DNA from: Parietaria judaica
Lineage: Eukaryota; Streptophyta; Magnoliopsida; Rosales; Urticaceae
Length of the DNA: 64,000 bases
NCBI GenBank assembly: GCA_954871525.1
Contig: OX940865.1
Location: 21,498,420-21,562,419 of the forward strand
Reading direction: 5' to 3'
The notes beneath the pieces were generated by a model. That model ran no database searches. It had not been told where the DNA came from and saw only the letters and a list, made by a program, of their open reading frames with translations. This document shows, piece after piece, positions 25,129 through 38,875 of the stretch; the stretch's first letter is position 1, and each line of letters starts with the position of its first letter. The position numbers and the translations under genes are program-made.

Positions 25129-28100
25129 CGAGAAATACCATAGGAAATGCTATAGCATTTCCTATATCATTTCTTTATTTTACATTGTTTACAACCTAAA
25201 ATTCGAACCAATTGAAAAAATAATGATTTTAGGGCTTATACATTGGAATTTGAATATAACAAGAGTTCTTATGCAAAAATATGCAAGGATTAAATTGTTG
25301 ACGAGAAATGCCATAGGAAATGCTATAGCATTTCCTATAGCATTTCTTTATTTGACATTTTTTACAACCTTAAATTTCAAACCAATTGAAAAAATAATGA
25401 TTTTAGGGCTTATACATTGGAATTTGAATATAACAAGAGTTCTCATGCAAAAATATGCAAGGATAAAATTGTTGACGAGAAATGCCATAGGAAATGTTAT
25501 AGCATTTCCTATATCATTTCTTTATTTTACATTTTTTACAACCTTAAATTTCGAACCAATTGAAAAAATAATGTTTTTAAAGCTTATACATTGGAATTTG
25601 AATATAACAAGAGTTCTCATGCAAAAATATGCAAGGAATAAATTGCTGACGATAAATGCCATAGGAAATGCTAGCATTTCCTATAGCATTTCTTTATTTG
25701 ACATTTTTTACAACCTTAAATTTCAAACCAATTGAAAAAATAATGATTTTAGGGCTTATACATTGGAATTTGAATATAACAAGAGTTCTCATGCAAAAAT
25801 ATGCAAGGATAAAATTGTTGACGAGAAATGCCATAGGAAATGTTATAGCATTTCCTATAGCATTTCTTTATTTTACATTTTTTACAACCTTAAATTTCGA
25901 ACAAATTGAAAAAATAATGTTTTTAAAGCTTATACATTGGAATTTGAATATAACAAGAGTTCTCATGCAAAAATATGCAAGGATTAAATTGTTGACGAGA
26001 AATGCCATAGGAAATGCTATAGCGTTTCCTATAGCATTTCTTAATTTGATATTTTTTACAACTTTAAATTTTGAACCAATTGATAAAATAATGATTTTAG
26101 GGCTTATACATTGGAATTTGAATATAACAAGAGTTCTCATGCAAAAATATGCAAGGATTAAATTGTTGACGAGAAATGCCATAGGAGATGCTATAGCATT
26201 TCCTATAGCATTTCTTTATTTGACATTTTTTTCAACCTTAAATTTCGAAACATTTGAAAAAATAATGATTTTAGGGCTTATACATTGGAATTTGAATATA
26301 ACAAGAGACTCATGCAAAAATATGCAAGGATTAAATTGTTGACGAGAAATACCATAGGAAATGCTATAGCATTTCCTATATCATTTCTTTATTTTACATT
26401 GTTTACAACCTAAAATTCGAACCAATTGAAAAAATAATGATTTTAGGGCTTATACATTGGAATTTGAATATAACAAGACTTCTCATGCAAAAATATGCAA
26501 GGATTAAATTGTTGACGAGAAATGCCATAGGAAATGCTAGCATTTCTTATAGCATTTCTTTATTTTACATTGTTTACGACCTAAAATTTCGAACCAATTG
26601 AAAAATAATATTTTAGGGCTTATACATTGGAAATTAAATATAAGAAGAGTTCCCATGCAAAAATATGCAAGGATTAAATTGTTGAGGAGAAATGCCATAG
26701 GAAATGCTATAGTATTTCCTATAGCATTTCTTTATTTAAAATTTTTTACAACCTTAAATGTCGAACCAATTGAAAAAATAATGATTTTAGGGCTTATACA
26801 TTGGAATTTGAATATAACAAAAGTTCTCATGCAAAAATATGCAAGGATTAAATTGTTGACGAGAAATGCCATAGGAAATGCTATAGCATTTCCTATAGCA
26901 TTTCTTTATTTGACATTTTTTTCAACCTTAAATTTCGAAACAATTGAAAAAATAATGATTTTAGGGCTTATACATTGGAATTTGAATATAACAAGAGTCT
27001 CATGCAAAAATATGCAAGGATTAAATTGTTGACGAGAAATACCATAGGAAATGCTATAGCATTTCCTATATCATTTCTTTATTTTACATTGTTTACAACC
27101 TAAAATTCGAACCAATTGAAAAAATAATGATTTTAGGGCTTATACATTGGAATTTGAATATAACAAGAGTTCTTATGCAAAAATATGCAAGGATTAAATT
27201 GTTGACGAGAAATGCCATAGGAAATGCTATAGCATTTCCTATAGCATTTCTTTATTTGACATTTTTTACAACCTTAAATTTCAAACCAATTGAAAAAATA
27301 ATGATTTTAGGGCTTATACATTGGAATTTGAATATAACAAGAGTTCTCATGCAAAAATATGCAAGGATAAAATTGTTGACGAGAAATGCCATATAAATAG
27401 CATTTCCTATAGCATTTCTTTATTTTACATTTTTTACAACCTTAAATTTCGAACCAATTGAAAAAATAATGTTTTTAAAGCTTATACATTGGAATTTGAA
27501 TATAACAAGAGTTCTCATGCAAAAATATGCAAGGATTAAATTGCTGACGATAAATGCCCTAGGAAATGCTAGCATTTCCTATAGCATTTCTTTATTTGAC
27601 ATTTTTTACAACCTTAAATTTCAAACCAATTGAAAAAATAATGATTTTAGGGCTTATACATTGGAATTTGAATATAACAAGAGTTCTCATGCAAAAATAT
27701 GCAAGGATAAAATTGTTGACGAGAAATGCCATAGGAAATGTTATAGCATTTCCTATAGCATTTTTTTATTTTACATTTTTAACAACCTTAAATTTCGAAC
27801 CAATTGAAAAAATAATGTTTTTAAAGCTTATACATTGGAATTTGAATATAACAAGAGTTCTCATGCAAAAATATGCAAGGATTAAATTGTTGACGAGAAA
27901 TGCCATAGGAAATGCTATAGCGTTTCCTATAGCATTTCTTAATTTGATATTTTTTACAACCTTAAATTTTGAACCAATTGATAAAATAATGATTTTAGGG
28001 CTTATACATTGGAATTTGAATATAACAAGAGTTCTCATGCAAAAATATGCAAGGATTAAATTGTTGACGAGAAATGCCATAGGAAATGCTATAGCATTTC

Positions 28101-28660
28101 CTATATCATTTCTTTACTTTACATTGTTTACAACCTAAAATTCGAACCAATTGAAAAAATAATGATTTTAGGGCTTATACATTGGAATTTGAATATAACA
28201 AGACTTCTCATGCAAAAATATGCAAGGATTAAATTGTTGACGAGAAATGCCATAGGAAATGCTAGCATTTCTTATAGCATTTCTTTATTTTACATTGTTT
28301 ACGACCTAAAATTTCGAACCAATTGAAAAATAATATTTTAGGGCTTATACATTGGAAATTAAATATAAGAAGAGTTCCCATGAAAAAATATGCAAGGATT
28401 AAATTGTTGACGAGAAATGCCATAGGAAATGCTATAGCGTTTCCTATAGCATTTCTTAATTTGATATTTTTTACAACCTTAAATTTCGAACCAATTGAAA
28501 AAATAATTATTTTAGGGATTATACATTGGAATTTGAATATAACAAGAGTTCTCATGCAAAAATATGCAACGATTAAATTGTTGACGAGAAATGCCATAGG
28601 AAATGCTATAGCATTTCCTATAGCATTTCTTTATTTAAAATTTTTTACAACCTTAAATGT
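25129..28660. repeat. 1,904-bp tandem duplication, second copy one monomer short
   Basis: The segment from 25129 is repeated from 27033 at an offset of 1,904, falling to 1,898 after the local deletion near 27392. Near 26200/28098 the second copy skips one monomer and the offset drops to about 1,725, as shown by the AAGACTTCTCATG variant (about 26475 and 28201) and the AAATTAAATATAAGAAG variant that follows. The frame-breaking ATATAAATAGCATTTCC deletion at about 27391 is private to copy 2. Confidence 0.7.
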
Positions 28661-28814
28661 CGAACCAATTGAAAAAATAATGATTTTAGGGCTTATACAT
28701 TGGAATTTGAATATAACAAGAGTTCTCATGCAAAAATATGCAACGATTAAATTGTTGACGAGAAATGCCATAGGAAATGCTATAGCATTTCCTATAGCAT
28801 TTCTTTATTTTACA

Positions 28815-30930
28815 TTTTTAACAACCTTAATTTTCGAACCAATTGAAAAAATAATGTTTTTAAAGCTTATACATTGGAATTTGAATATAACAAGAGTTCT
28901 CATGCAAAAATATGCAAGGATTAAATTGTTGACGAGAGATGCCATAGGAAATGCTAGCATTTCCTATAGCATTTCTTTATTTTACATTGTTTACAACCTA
29001 AAATTCGAACCAATTGAAAAAATAATGATTTTAGGGCTTATACATTGGAATTTGAATATAACAAGAGTTCTCATGCAAAAATATGCAAGGATTAAATTGT
29101 TGACGAGAAATGCCATAGGAAATGCTATAGCGTTTCCTATAGCATTTCTTAATTTGATATTTTTTACAACCTTAAATTTTGAACCAATTGAAAAAATAAT
29201 GATTTTAGGGCTTATACATTGGAATTTGAATATAACAAGAGTTCTCATGCAAAAATATGCAAGGATTAAATTGTTGACGAGAAATGCCATAGGAATTGCT
29301 ATAGCACTTCCTATAGCATTTCTTTCTTTGACATTTTTTACAACCTTAAATTTCGAACCAATTGAAAAAATAATGATTTTAGGGCTTATACATTGGAATT
29401 TTAATATAACAAGAGTCTCATGCAAAAATATGCAAGGATTAAATTGTTGACGAGAAATGCCATAGGAAATGCTATATCATTTCCTATAGCATTTCTTTCT
29501 TTTACATTTTTTACAACCTTAAATTTTGAACCAATTGAAAAAATAATGATTTTAGGGCTTATACATTGGAATTTGAATATAATAAGAGTTCGCATGCAAA
29601 AATATGCAAGGATTAAATTGTTGACAAGAAATGCCATAGGAAATGCTATAGATTTTCCTATAGAATTTCCTTATTTTACATTTTTTACAACCTTAAATTT
29701 CGAACCAATTGAAAAAATAATGATTTTAGGGCTTATAAATTGAAATTTGAATATAACAAGAGTTCTCATGCAAAAATATGCAAGGATTAAATTGTTGACG
29801 AGAAATGCCATTCCTATAGCATTTCTTTATTTGACATTTTTTACAACCTTAAATTTCGAACCAATTGAAAAAATAATGATTTTAGGGCTTATACATTGGA
29901 ATTTGAATATAACAAGAGTTCTCATGCAAAAATATGCAAGGATTAAATTGTTGACGAGAAATGCCATAGGAATTGCGATAGCACTTCCTATAGCATTTCT
30001 TTCTTTGACATTTTTTACAACCTTAAATTTCGAACCAATTGAAAAAATAATGATTTTAGGGCTTATACATTGGAATTTGAATATAACAAGAGTCTCATGC
30101 AAAAATATGCAAGGATTAAATTGTTGACGAGAAATGCCATAGGAAATGCTATATCATTTCCTATAGCATTTCTTTATTTTACATTTTTAACAACCTTAAT
30201 TTTCGAACCAATTGAAAAAATAATGTTTTTAAAGCTTATACATTGGAATTTGAATATAACAAGAGTTCTCATGCAAAAATATGCAAGGATTAAATTGTTG
30301 ACGAGAGATGCCATAGGAAATGCTAGCATTTCCTATAGCATTTCTTTATTTTACATTGTTTACAACCTAAAATTCGAACCAATTGAAAAAATAATGATTT
30401 TAGGGATTATACATTGGAATTTGAATATAACAAGAGTTCTCATGCAAAAATATGCAAGGATTAAATTGTTGACGAGAAATGCCATAGGAAATGCTATAGC
30501 GTTTCCTATAGCATTTCTTAATTTGATATTTTTTACAACCTTAAATTTTGAACCAATTGAAAAAATAATGATTTTAGGGCTTATGCATTGGAATTTGAAT
30601 ATAACAAGAGTTCTCATGCAAAAATATGCAAGGATTAAATTGTTGACGAGAAATGCCATAGGAATTGCTATAGCACTTCCTATAGCATTTCTTTCTTTGA
30701 CATTTTTTACAACCTTAAATTTCGAACCAATTGAAAAAATAATGATTTTAGGGCTTATACATTGGAATTTTAATATAACAAGAGTCTCATGCAAAAATAT
30801 GCAAGGATTAAATTGTTGACGAGAAATGCCATAGGAAATGCTATATCATTTCCTATAGCATTTCTTTCTTTTACATTTTTTACAACCTTAAATTTTGAAC
30901 CAATTGAAAAAATAATGATTTTAGGGCTTA
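28815..30930. repeat. 1,369-bp eight-monomer higher-order repeat, about 1.5 copies
   Basis: Matches at an offset of 1,369 link 28991 to 30360 and 29401 to 30770. The unit carries an 18-bp dyad deletion (GAAATGCCATTCCTATAGC at about 29804), a TTCTTAATTTGATATT monomer and the GGAATTGC...GCACTTCC subtype. The same unit is expanded further at 36760-40866. Confidence 0.8.
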
Positions 30931-33770
30931 TACATTGGAATTTTAATATAAGAAGAGTCTCATGCAAAAATATGCAAGGATTAAATTGTTGACGAGAAAT
31001 GCCATAGGAAATGCTATAGCATTTCCTATAGCATTTCTTTATTTGACATTTTTTACAACCTTAAATTTCGAACCAATTGAAAAAATAATGATTTTAGGGC
31101 TTATACATTGGAATTTGAATATAACAAGAGTCTCATGCAAGAATATGCAAGGATTAAATTGTTGACGAGAAATGCCATAGGAAATGGTAGCATTTCCTAT
31201 AGCATTTCTTTATTTTACATTGTTTACGACCTTAAATTTCGAACCAATTGAAAAAATAATGACTTTAGGGCTTATACATTGGAATTTGAATATAACAAGA
31301 GTTCTCATGAAAAAATATGCAAGGATTAAATTGTTGACGAGAAATGCCATAGGAAATGCTATAGCATTTCCTATAGCATTTCTTTATTTGACATTTTTTT
31401 CAACCTTAAATTTCGAAATAATTGAAAAAATAATGATTTTAGGGCTTATACATTGGAATTTGAATATAACAAGAGTCTCATGCAAAAATATGCAAGGATT
31501 AAATTGTTGACGAGAAATACCATAGGAAATGCTATAGCATTTCCTATATCATTTCTTTATTTTACATTGTTTACAACCTAAAATTCGAACCAATTGAAAA
31601 AATAATGATTTTAGGGCTTATACATTGGAATTTGAATATAACAAGAGTTCTCATGCAAAAATATGCAAGGATTAAATTGTTGACGAGAAATGCCATAGGA
31701 AATGCTATAGCATTTCCTATAGCATTTCTTTATTTGACATTTTTTACAACCTTAAATTTCAAACCAATTGAAAAAATAATGATTTTAGGGCTTATACATT
31801 GGAATTTGAATATAACAAGAGTTCTCATGCAAAAATATGCAAGGATAAAATTGTTGACGAGAAATGCCATAGGAAATGTTATAGCATTTCCTATAGCATT
31901 TCTTTATTTTACATTTTTTACAACCTTAAATTTCGAACCAATTGAAAAAATAATGTTTTTAAAGCTTATACATTGGAATTTGAATATAACAAGAGTTCTC
32001 ATGCAAAAATATGCAAGGAATAAATTGCTGACGATAAATGCCATAGGAAATGCTAGCATTTCCTATAGCATTTCTTTATTTGACATTTTTTACAACCTTA
32101 AATTTCAAACCAATTGAAAAAATAATGATTTTAGGGCTTATACATTGGAATTTGAATATAACAAGAGTTCTCATGCAAAAATATGCAAGGATAAAATTGT
32201 TGACGAGAAATGCCATAGGAAATACTATAGCATTTCCTATAGCATTTCTTTATTTGACATTTTTTTCAACCTTAAATTTCGAAATAATTGAAAAAATAAT
32301 GATTTTAGGGCTTATACATTGGAATTTTAATATAACAAGAGTCTCATGCAAAAATATGCAAGGATTAAATTGTTGACGAGAAATGCCATAGGAAATGCTA
32401 TATCATTTCCTATAGCATTTCTTTCTTTTACATTTTTTACAACCTTAAATTTTGAACCAATTGAAAAAATAATGATTTTAGGGCTTATACATTGGAATTT
32501 TAATATAAGAAGAGTCTCATGCAAAAATATGCAAGGATTAAATTGTTGACGAGAAATGCCATAGGAAATGCTATAGCATTTCCTATAGCATTTCTTTATT
32601 TGACATTTTTTACAACCTTAAATTTCGAACCAATTGAAAAAATAATGATTTTAGGGCTTATACATTGGAATTTGAATATAACAAGAGTCTCATGCAAGAA
32701 TATGCAAGGATTAAATTGTTGACGAGAAATGCCATAGGAAATGGTAGCATTTCCTATAGCATTTCTTTATTTTACATTGTTTACGACCTTAAATTTCGAA
32801 CCAATTGAAAAAATAATGACTTTAGGGCTTATACATTGGAATTTGAATATAACAAGAGTTCTCATGAAAAAATATGCAAGGATTAAATTGTTGACGAGAA
32901 ATGCCATAGGAAATGCTATAGCATTTCCTATAGCATTTCTTTATTTGACATTTTTTTCAACCTTAAATTTCGAAATAATTGAAAAAATAATGATTTTAGG
33001 GCTTATACATTGGAATTTGAATATAACAAGAGTCTCATGCAAAAATATGCAAGGATTAAATTGTTGACGAGAAATACCATAGGAAATGCTATAGCATTTC
33101 CTATATCATTTCTTTATTTTACATTGTTTACAACCTAAAATTCGAACCAATTGAAAAAATAATGATTTTAGGGCTTATACATTGGAATTTGAATATAACA
33201 AGAGTTCTCATGCAAAAATATGCAAGGATTAAATTGTTGACGAGAAATGCCATAGGAAATGCTATAGCATTTCCTATAGCATTTCTTTATTTGACATTTT
33301 TTACAACCTTAAATTTCAAACCAATTGAAAAAATAATGATTTTAGGGCTTATACATTGGAATTTGAATATAACAAGAGTTCTCATGCAAAAATATGCAAG
33401 GATAAAATTGTTGACGAGAAATGCCATAGGAAATGTTATAGCATTTCCTATAGCATTTCTTTATTTTACATTTTTTACAACCTTAAATTTCGAACCAATT
33501 GAAAAAATAATGTTTTTAAAGCTTATACATTGGAATTTGAATATAACAAGAGTTCTCATGCAAAAATATGCAAGGAATAAATTGCTGACGATAAATGCCA
33601 TAGGAAATGCTAGCATTTCCTATAGCATTTCTTTATTTGACATTTTTTACAACCTTAAATTTCAAACCAATTGAAAAAATAATGATTTTAGGGCTTATAC
33701 ATTGGAATTTGAATATAACAAGAGTTCTCATGCAAAAATATGCAAGGATAAAATTGTTGACGAGAAATGC
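30735..33770. repeat. 1,557-bp nine-monomer higher-order repeat, two copies
   Basis: Offset 1,557 links 30770 to 32327, 31184 to 32741 and 31605 to 33162. The match opens near 30735 and closes near 32215/33772. Nine full monomers are 1,566 bp. The 9-base shortfall equals four one-base losses (GAGTCTC), two 2-base dyad-centre deletions and one short AAAATTCG linker. One junction of this duplication lies inside the 7.94-kb repeat, so the two were built in succession. Confidence 0.8.
31340..31383. repeat. Representative 44-bp dyad (inverted repeat) of the monomer
   Basis: This is a clean example of an element present once per full-length monomer. The central 26 bases (31349-31374) form a perfect palindrome around AAATGCTATAGCATTT. 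After one mismatched pair (C at 31348 against A at 31375) the symmetry continues to 31340 and 31383. The right arm is also a 12-bp direct repeat, CTATAGCATTTC twice. Such a dyad could extrude as a cruciform or fold as a hairpin in single strands, and it makes the two strands encode nearly the same local peptide. Confidence 0.95.
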
Positions 33771-36700
33771 CATAGGAAATGTTATAGCATTTCCTATAGC
33801 ATTTCTTTATTTTACATTTTTTACAACCTTAAATTTCGAACAAATTGAAAAAATAATGTTTTTAAAGCTTATACATTGGAATTTGAATATAACAAGAGTT
33901 CTCATGCAAAAATATGCAAGGAATAAATTGCTGACAATAAATGCCATAGGAAATGCTAGCATTTCCTATAGCATTTCTTTATTTGACATTTTTTACAACC
34001 TTAAATTTCAAACCAATTGAAAAAATAATGATTTTAGGGCTTATACATTGGAATTTGAATATAACAAGAGTTCTCATGCAAAAATATGCAAGGATAAAAT
34101 TGTTGACGAGAAATGCCATAGGAAATGTTATAGCATTTCCTATAGCATTTCTTTATTTTACATTTTTTACAACCTTAAATTTCGAACAAATTGAAAAAAT
34201 AATGTTTTTAAAGCTTATACATTGGAATTTGAATATAACAAGAGTTCTCATGCAAAAATATGCAAGGATTAAATTGTTGACGAGAAATGCCATAGGAAAT
34301 GCTATAGCGTTTCCTATAGCATTTCTTAATTTGATATTTTTTACAACTTTAAATTTTGAACCAATTGATAAAATAATGATTTTAGGGCTTATACATTGGA
34401 ATTTGAATATAACAAGAGTTCTCATGCAAAAATATGCAAGGATTAAATTGTTGACGAGAAATGCCATAGGAGATGCTATAGCATTTCCTATAGCATTTCT
34501 TTATTTGACATTTTTTTCAACCTTAAATTTCGAAACATTTGAAAAAATAATGATTTTAGGGCTTATACATTGGAATTTGAAAATAACAAGAGACTCATGC
34601 AAAAATATGCAAGGATTAAATTGTTGACGAGAAATACCATAGGAAATGCTATAGCATTTCCTATATCATTTCTTTATTTTACATTGTTTACAACCTAAAA
34701 TTCGAACCAATTGAAAAAATAATGATTTTAGGGCTTATACATTGGAATTTGAATATAACAAGACTTCTCATGCAAAAATATGCAAGGATTAAATTGTTGA
34801 CGAGAAATGCCATAGGAAATGCTAGCATTTCTTATAGCATTTCTTTATTTTACATTGTTTACGACCTAAAATTTCGAACCAATTGAAAAATAATATTTTA
34901 GGGATTATACATTGGAAATTAAATATAAGAAGAGTTCCCATGCAAAAATATGCAAGGATTAAATTGTTGAGGAGAAATGCCATAGTAAATGCTATAGTAT
35001 TTCCTATATCATTTCTTTATTTAAAATTTTTTACAACCTTAAATGTCGAACCAATTGAAAAAATAATGATTTTAGGGCTTATACATTGGAATTTGAATAT
35101 AAAAAAAGTTCTCATGCTAAAATATGCAAGGATTAAATTGTTGACGAGAAATGCCATAGGAAATGCTATAGCATTTCCTATAGCATTTCTTTATTTGACA
35201 TTTTTTACAACCTTAAATTTCAAACCAATTGAAAAAATAATGATTTTAGGGCTTATACATTGGAATTTGAATATAACAAGAGTTCTCATGCAAAAATATG
35301 CAAGGATAAAATTGTTGACGAGAAATGCCATAGGAAATGTTATAGCATTTCCTATAGCATTTCTTTATTTTACATTTTTTACAACCTTAAATTTCGAACC
35401 AATTGAAAAAATAATGTTTTTAAAGCTTATACATTGGAATTTGAATATAACAAGAGTTCTCATGCAAAAATATGCAAGGATTAAATTGCTGACGATAAAT
35501 GCCCTAGGAAATGCTAGCATTTCCTATAGCATTTCTTTATTTGACATTTTTTACAACCTTAAATTTCAAACCAATTGAAAAAATAATGATTTTAGGGCTT
35601 ATACATTGGAATTTGAATATAACAAGAGTTCTCATGCAAAAATATGCAAGGATAAAATTGTTGACGAGAAATGCCATAGGAAATGTTATAGCATTTCCTA
35701 TAGCATTTCTTTATTTTACATTTTTAACAACCTTAAATTTCGAACCAATTGAAAAAATAATGTTTTTAAAGCTTATACATTGGAATTTGAATATAACAAG
35801 AGTTCTCATGCAAAAATATGCAAGGATTAAATTGTTGACGAGAAATGCCATAGGAAATGCTATAGCGTTTCCTATAGCATTTCTTAATTTGATATTTTTT
35901 ACAACCTTAAAGTTTGAACCAATTGATAAAATAATGATTTTAGGGCTTATACATTGAAATTTGAATATAACAATAGTTCTCATGCAAAAATATGCAAGGA
36001 TTAAATTGTTGACGAGAAATGCCATAGGAAATGCTATAGCATTTCCTATATCATTTCTTTACTTTACATTGTTTACAACCTAAAATTCGAACCAATTGAA
36101 AAAATAATTATTTTAGGGCTTATACATTGGAATTTGAATATAACAAGACTTCTCATGCAAAAATATGCAAGGATTAAATTGTTGACGAGAAATGCCATAG
36201 GAAATGCTAGCATTTCTTATAGCATTTCTTTATTTTACATTGTTTACGACCTAAAATTTCGAAACAATTGAAAAATAATATTTTAGGGCTTATACATTGG
36301 AAATTAAATATAAGAAGAGTTCCCATGAAAAAATATGCAAGGATTAAATTGTTGACGAGAAATGCCATAGGAAATGCTATAGCGTTTCCTATAGCATTTC
36401 TTAATTTGATACTTTTTACAACCTTAAATTTCGAACCAATTGAAAAAATAATGATTTTAGGGATTATACATTGGAATTTGAATATAACAAGAGTTCTCAT
36501 GCAAAAATATGCAAGGATTAAATTGTTGACGAGAAATGCCATAAGAAATGCTATAGCATTTCCTATAGCATTTCTTTATTTAAAATTTTTTACAACCTTA
36601 AATGTCGAACCAATTGAAAAAATAATGATTTTAGGGCTTATACATTGGAATTTGAATATAACAAGAGTTCTCATGCAAAAATATGCAACGATTAAATTGT

Positions 36701-38875
36701 TGACGAGAAATGCCATAGGAAATGCTATAGCATTTCCTATAGCATTTCTTTATTTTACATTTTTAACAACCTTAATTTTCGAACCAATTGAAAAAATAAT
36801 GTTTTTAAAGCTTATACATTGGAATTTGAATATAACAAGAGTTCTCATGCAAAAATATGCAAGGATTAAATTGTTGACGAGAGATGCCATAGGAAATGCT
36901 AGCATTTCCTATAGCATTTCTTTATTTTACATTTTTTACAACCTAAAATTCGAACCAATTGAAAAAATAATGATTTTAGGGCTTATACATTGGAATTTGA
37001 ATATAACAAGAGTTCTCATGCAAAAATATGCAAGGATTAAATTGTTGACGAGAAATGCCATAGTAAATGCTATAGCGTTTCCTATAGCATTTCTTTATTT
37101 GACATTTTTTACAACCTTAAATTTCGAACCAATTGAAAAAATAATGATTTTAGGGCTTATACATTGGAATTTGAATATAACAAGAGTTCTCATGCAAAAA
37201 TATGCAAGGATTAAATTGTTGACGAGAAATGCCATAGGAATTGCTATAGCACTTCCTATAGCATTTCTTTCTTTGACATTTTTTACAACCTTAAATTTCG
37301 AACCAATTGAAAAAATAATGATTTTAGGGCTTATACATTGGAATTTTAATATAACAAGAGTCTCATGCAAAAATATGCAAGGATTAAATTGTTGACGAGA
37401 AATGCCATAGGAAATGCTATATCATTTCCTATAGCATTTCTTTCTTTTACATTTTTTACAACCTTAAATTTTGAACCAATTGAAAAAATAATGATTTTAG
37501 GGCTTATACATTGGAATTTGAATATAATAAGAGTTCGCATGCAAAAATATGCAAGGATTAAAATGTTGACAAGAAATGCCATAGGAATTGCTATAGATTT
37601 TCCTATAGAATTTCCTTATTTTACATTTTTTACAACCTTAAATTTCGAACCAATTGAAAAAATAATGATTTTAGGGCTTATAAATTGAAATTTGAATATA
37701 ACAAGAGTTCTCATGCAAAAATATGCAAGGATTAAATTGTTGACGAGAAATGCCATTCCTATAGCATTTCTTTATTTGACATTTTTTACAACCTTAAATT
37801 TCGAACCAATTGAAAAAATAATGATTTTAGGGCTTATACATTGGAATTTGAATATAACAAGAGTTCTCATGCAAAAATATGCAAGGATTAAATTGTTGAC
37901 GAGAAATGCCATAGGAATTGCGATAGCACTTCCTATAGCATTTCTTTCTTTGACATTTTTTACAACCTTAAATTTCGAACCAATTGAAAAAATAATGATT
38001 TTAGGGCTTATACATTGGAATTTGAATATAACAAGAGTCTCATGCAAAAATATGCAAGGATTAAATTGTTGACGAGAAATGCCATAGGAAATGCTATATC
38101 ATTTCCTATAGCATTTCTTTATTTTACATTTTTAACAACCTTAATTTTCGAACCAATTGAAAAAATAATGTTTTTAAAGCTTATACATTGGAATTTGAAT
38201 ATAACAAGAGTTCTCATGCAAAAATATGCAAGGATTAAATTGTTGACGAGAGATGCCATAGGAAATGCTAGCATTTCCTATAGCATTTCTTTATTTTACA
38301 TTGTTTACAACCTAAAATTCGAACCAATTGAAAAAATAATGATTTTAGGGCTTATACATTGGAATTTGAATATAACAAGAGTTCTCATGCAAAAATATGC
38401 AAGGATTAAATTGTTGACGAGAAATGCCATAGGAAATGCTATAGCGTTTCCTATAGCATTTCTTAATTTGATATTTTTTACAACCTTAAATTTTGAACCA
38501 ATTGAAAAAATAATGATTTTAGGGCTTATGCATTGGAATTTGAATATAACAAGAGTTCTCATGCAAAAATATGCAAGGATTAAATTGTTGACGAGAAATG
38601 CCATAGGAATTGCTATAGCACTTCCTATAGCATTTCTTTCTTTGACATTTTTTACAACCTTAAATTTCGAACCAATTGAAAAAATAATGATTTTAGGGCT
38701 TATACATTGGAATTTTAATATAACAAGAGTCTCATGCAAAAATATGCAAGGATTAAATTGTTGACGAGAAATGCCATAGGAAATGCTATATCATTTCCTA
38801 TAGCATTTCTTTCTTTTACATTTTTTACAACCTTAAATTTTGAACCAATTGAAAAAATAATGATTTTAGGGCTTA
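32741..38875. repeat. 7.94-kb higher-order segment, copy 2 (truncated)
   Basis: This matches 24802-30930 at an offset of 7,939-7,945. One extra two-monomer segment (346 bp) is present near 33607-33952, so an offset of 8,285 holds from 33953 to about 35000 before returning to 7,939. Beyond about 38875 the match is lost because the 1,369-bp unit has been multiplied instead. Confidence 0.75.
33607..34298. repeat. 346-bp dimer tandem duplication
   Basis: Positions 33607-33952 and 33953-34298 are near-identical two-monomer segments in direct tandem, each opening at a GCTAGC dyad-centre monomer and containing the TTTTTAAAGC variant. The left copy carries GGAATAAATTGCTGACAATAAATG, while the right copy returns to the standard arm. 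This explains the jump from the 7,939 to the 8,285 offset. Confidence 0.75.

Larger units (their letters stand above)
24802..32740. repeat. 7.94-kb higher-order segment, copy 1
   Basis: Positions 24802, 25223 and 25668 recur at an offset of 7,939 (32741, 33162 and 33607). From about 27400 to 30930 the match continues at 7,945, the 6-base step coming from a small deletion in copy 1 near 27392. Within the copy are shorter nested repeats: a 1,904-bp unit (25129-28660), a 1,369-bp unit (28815-30930) and the start of a 1,557-bp unit (from about 30735). Confidence 0.8.
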
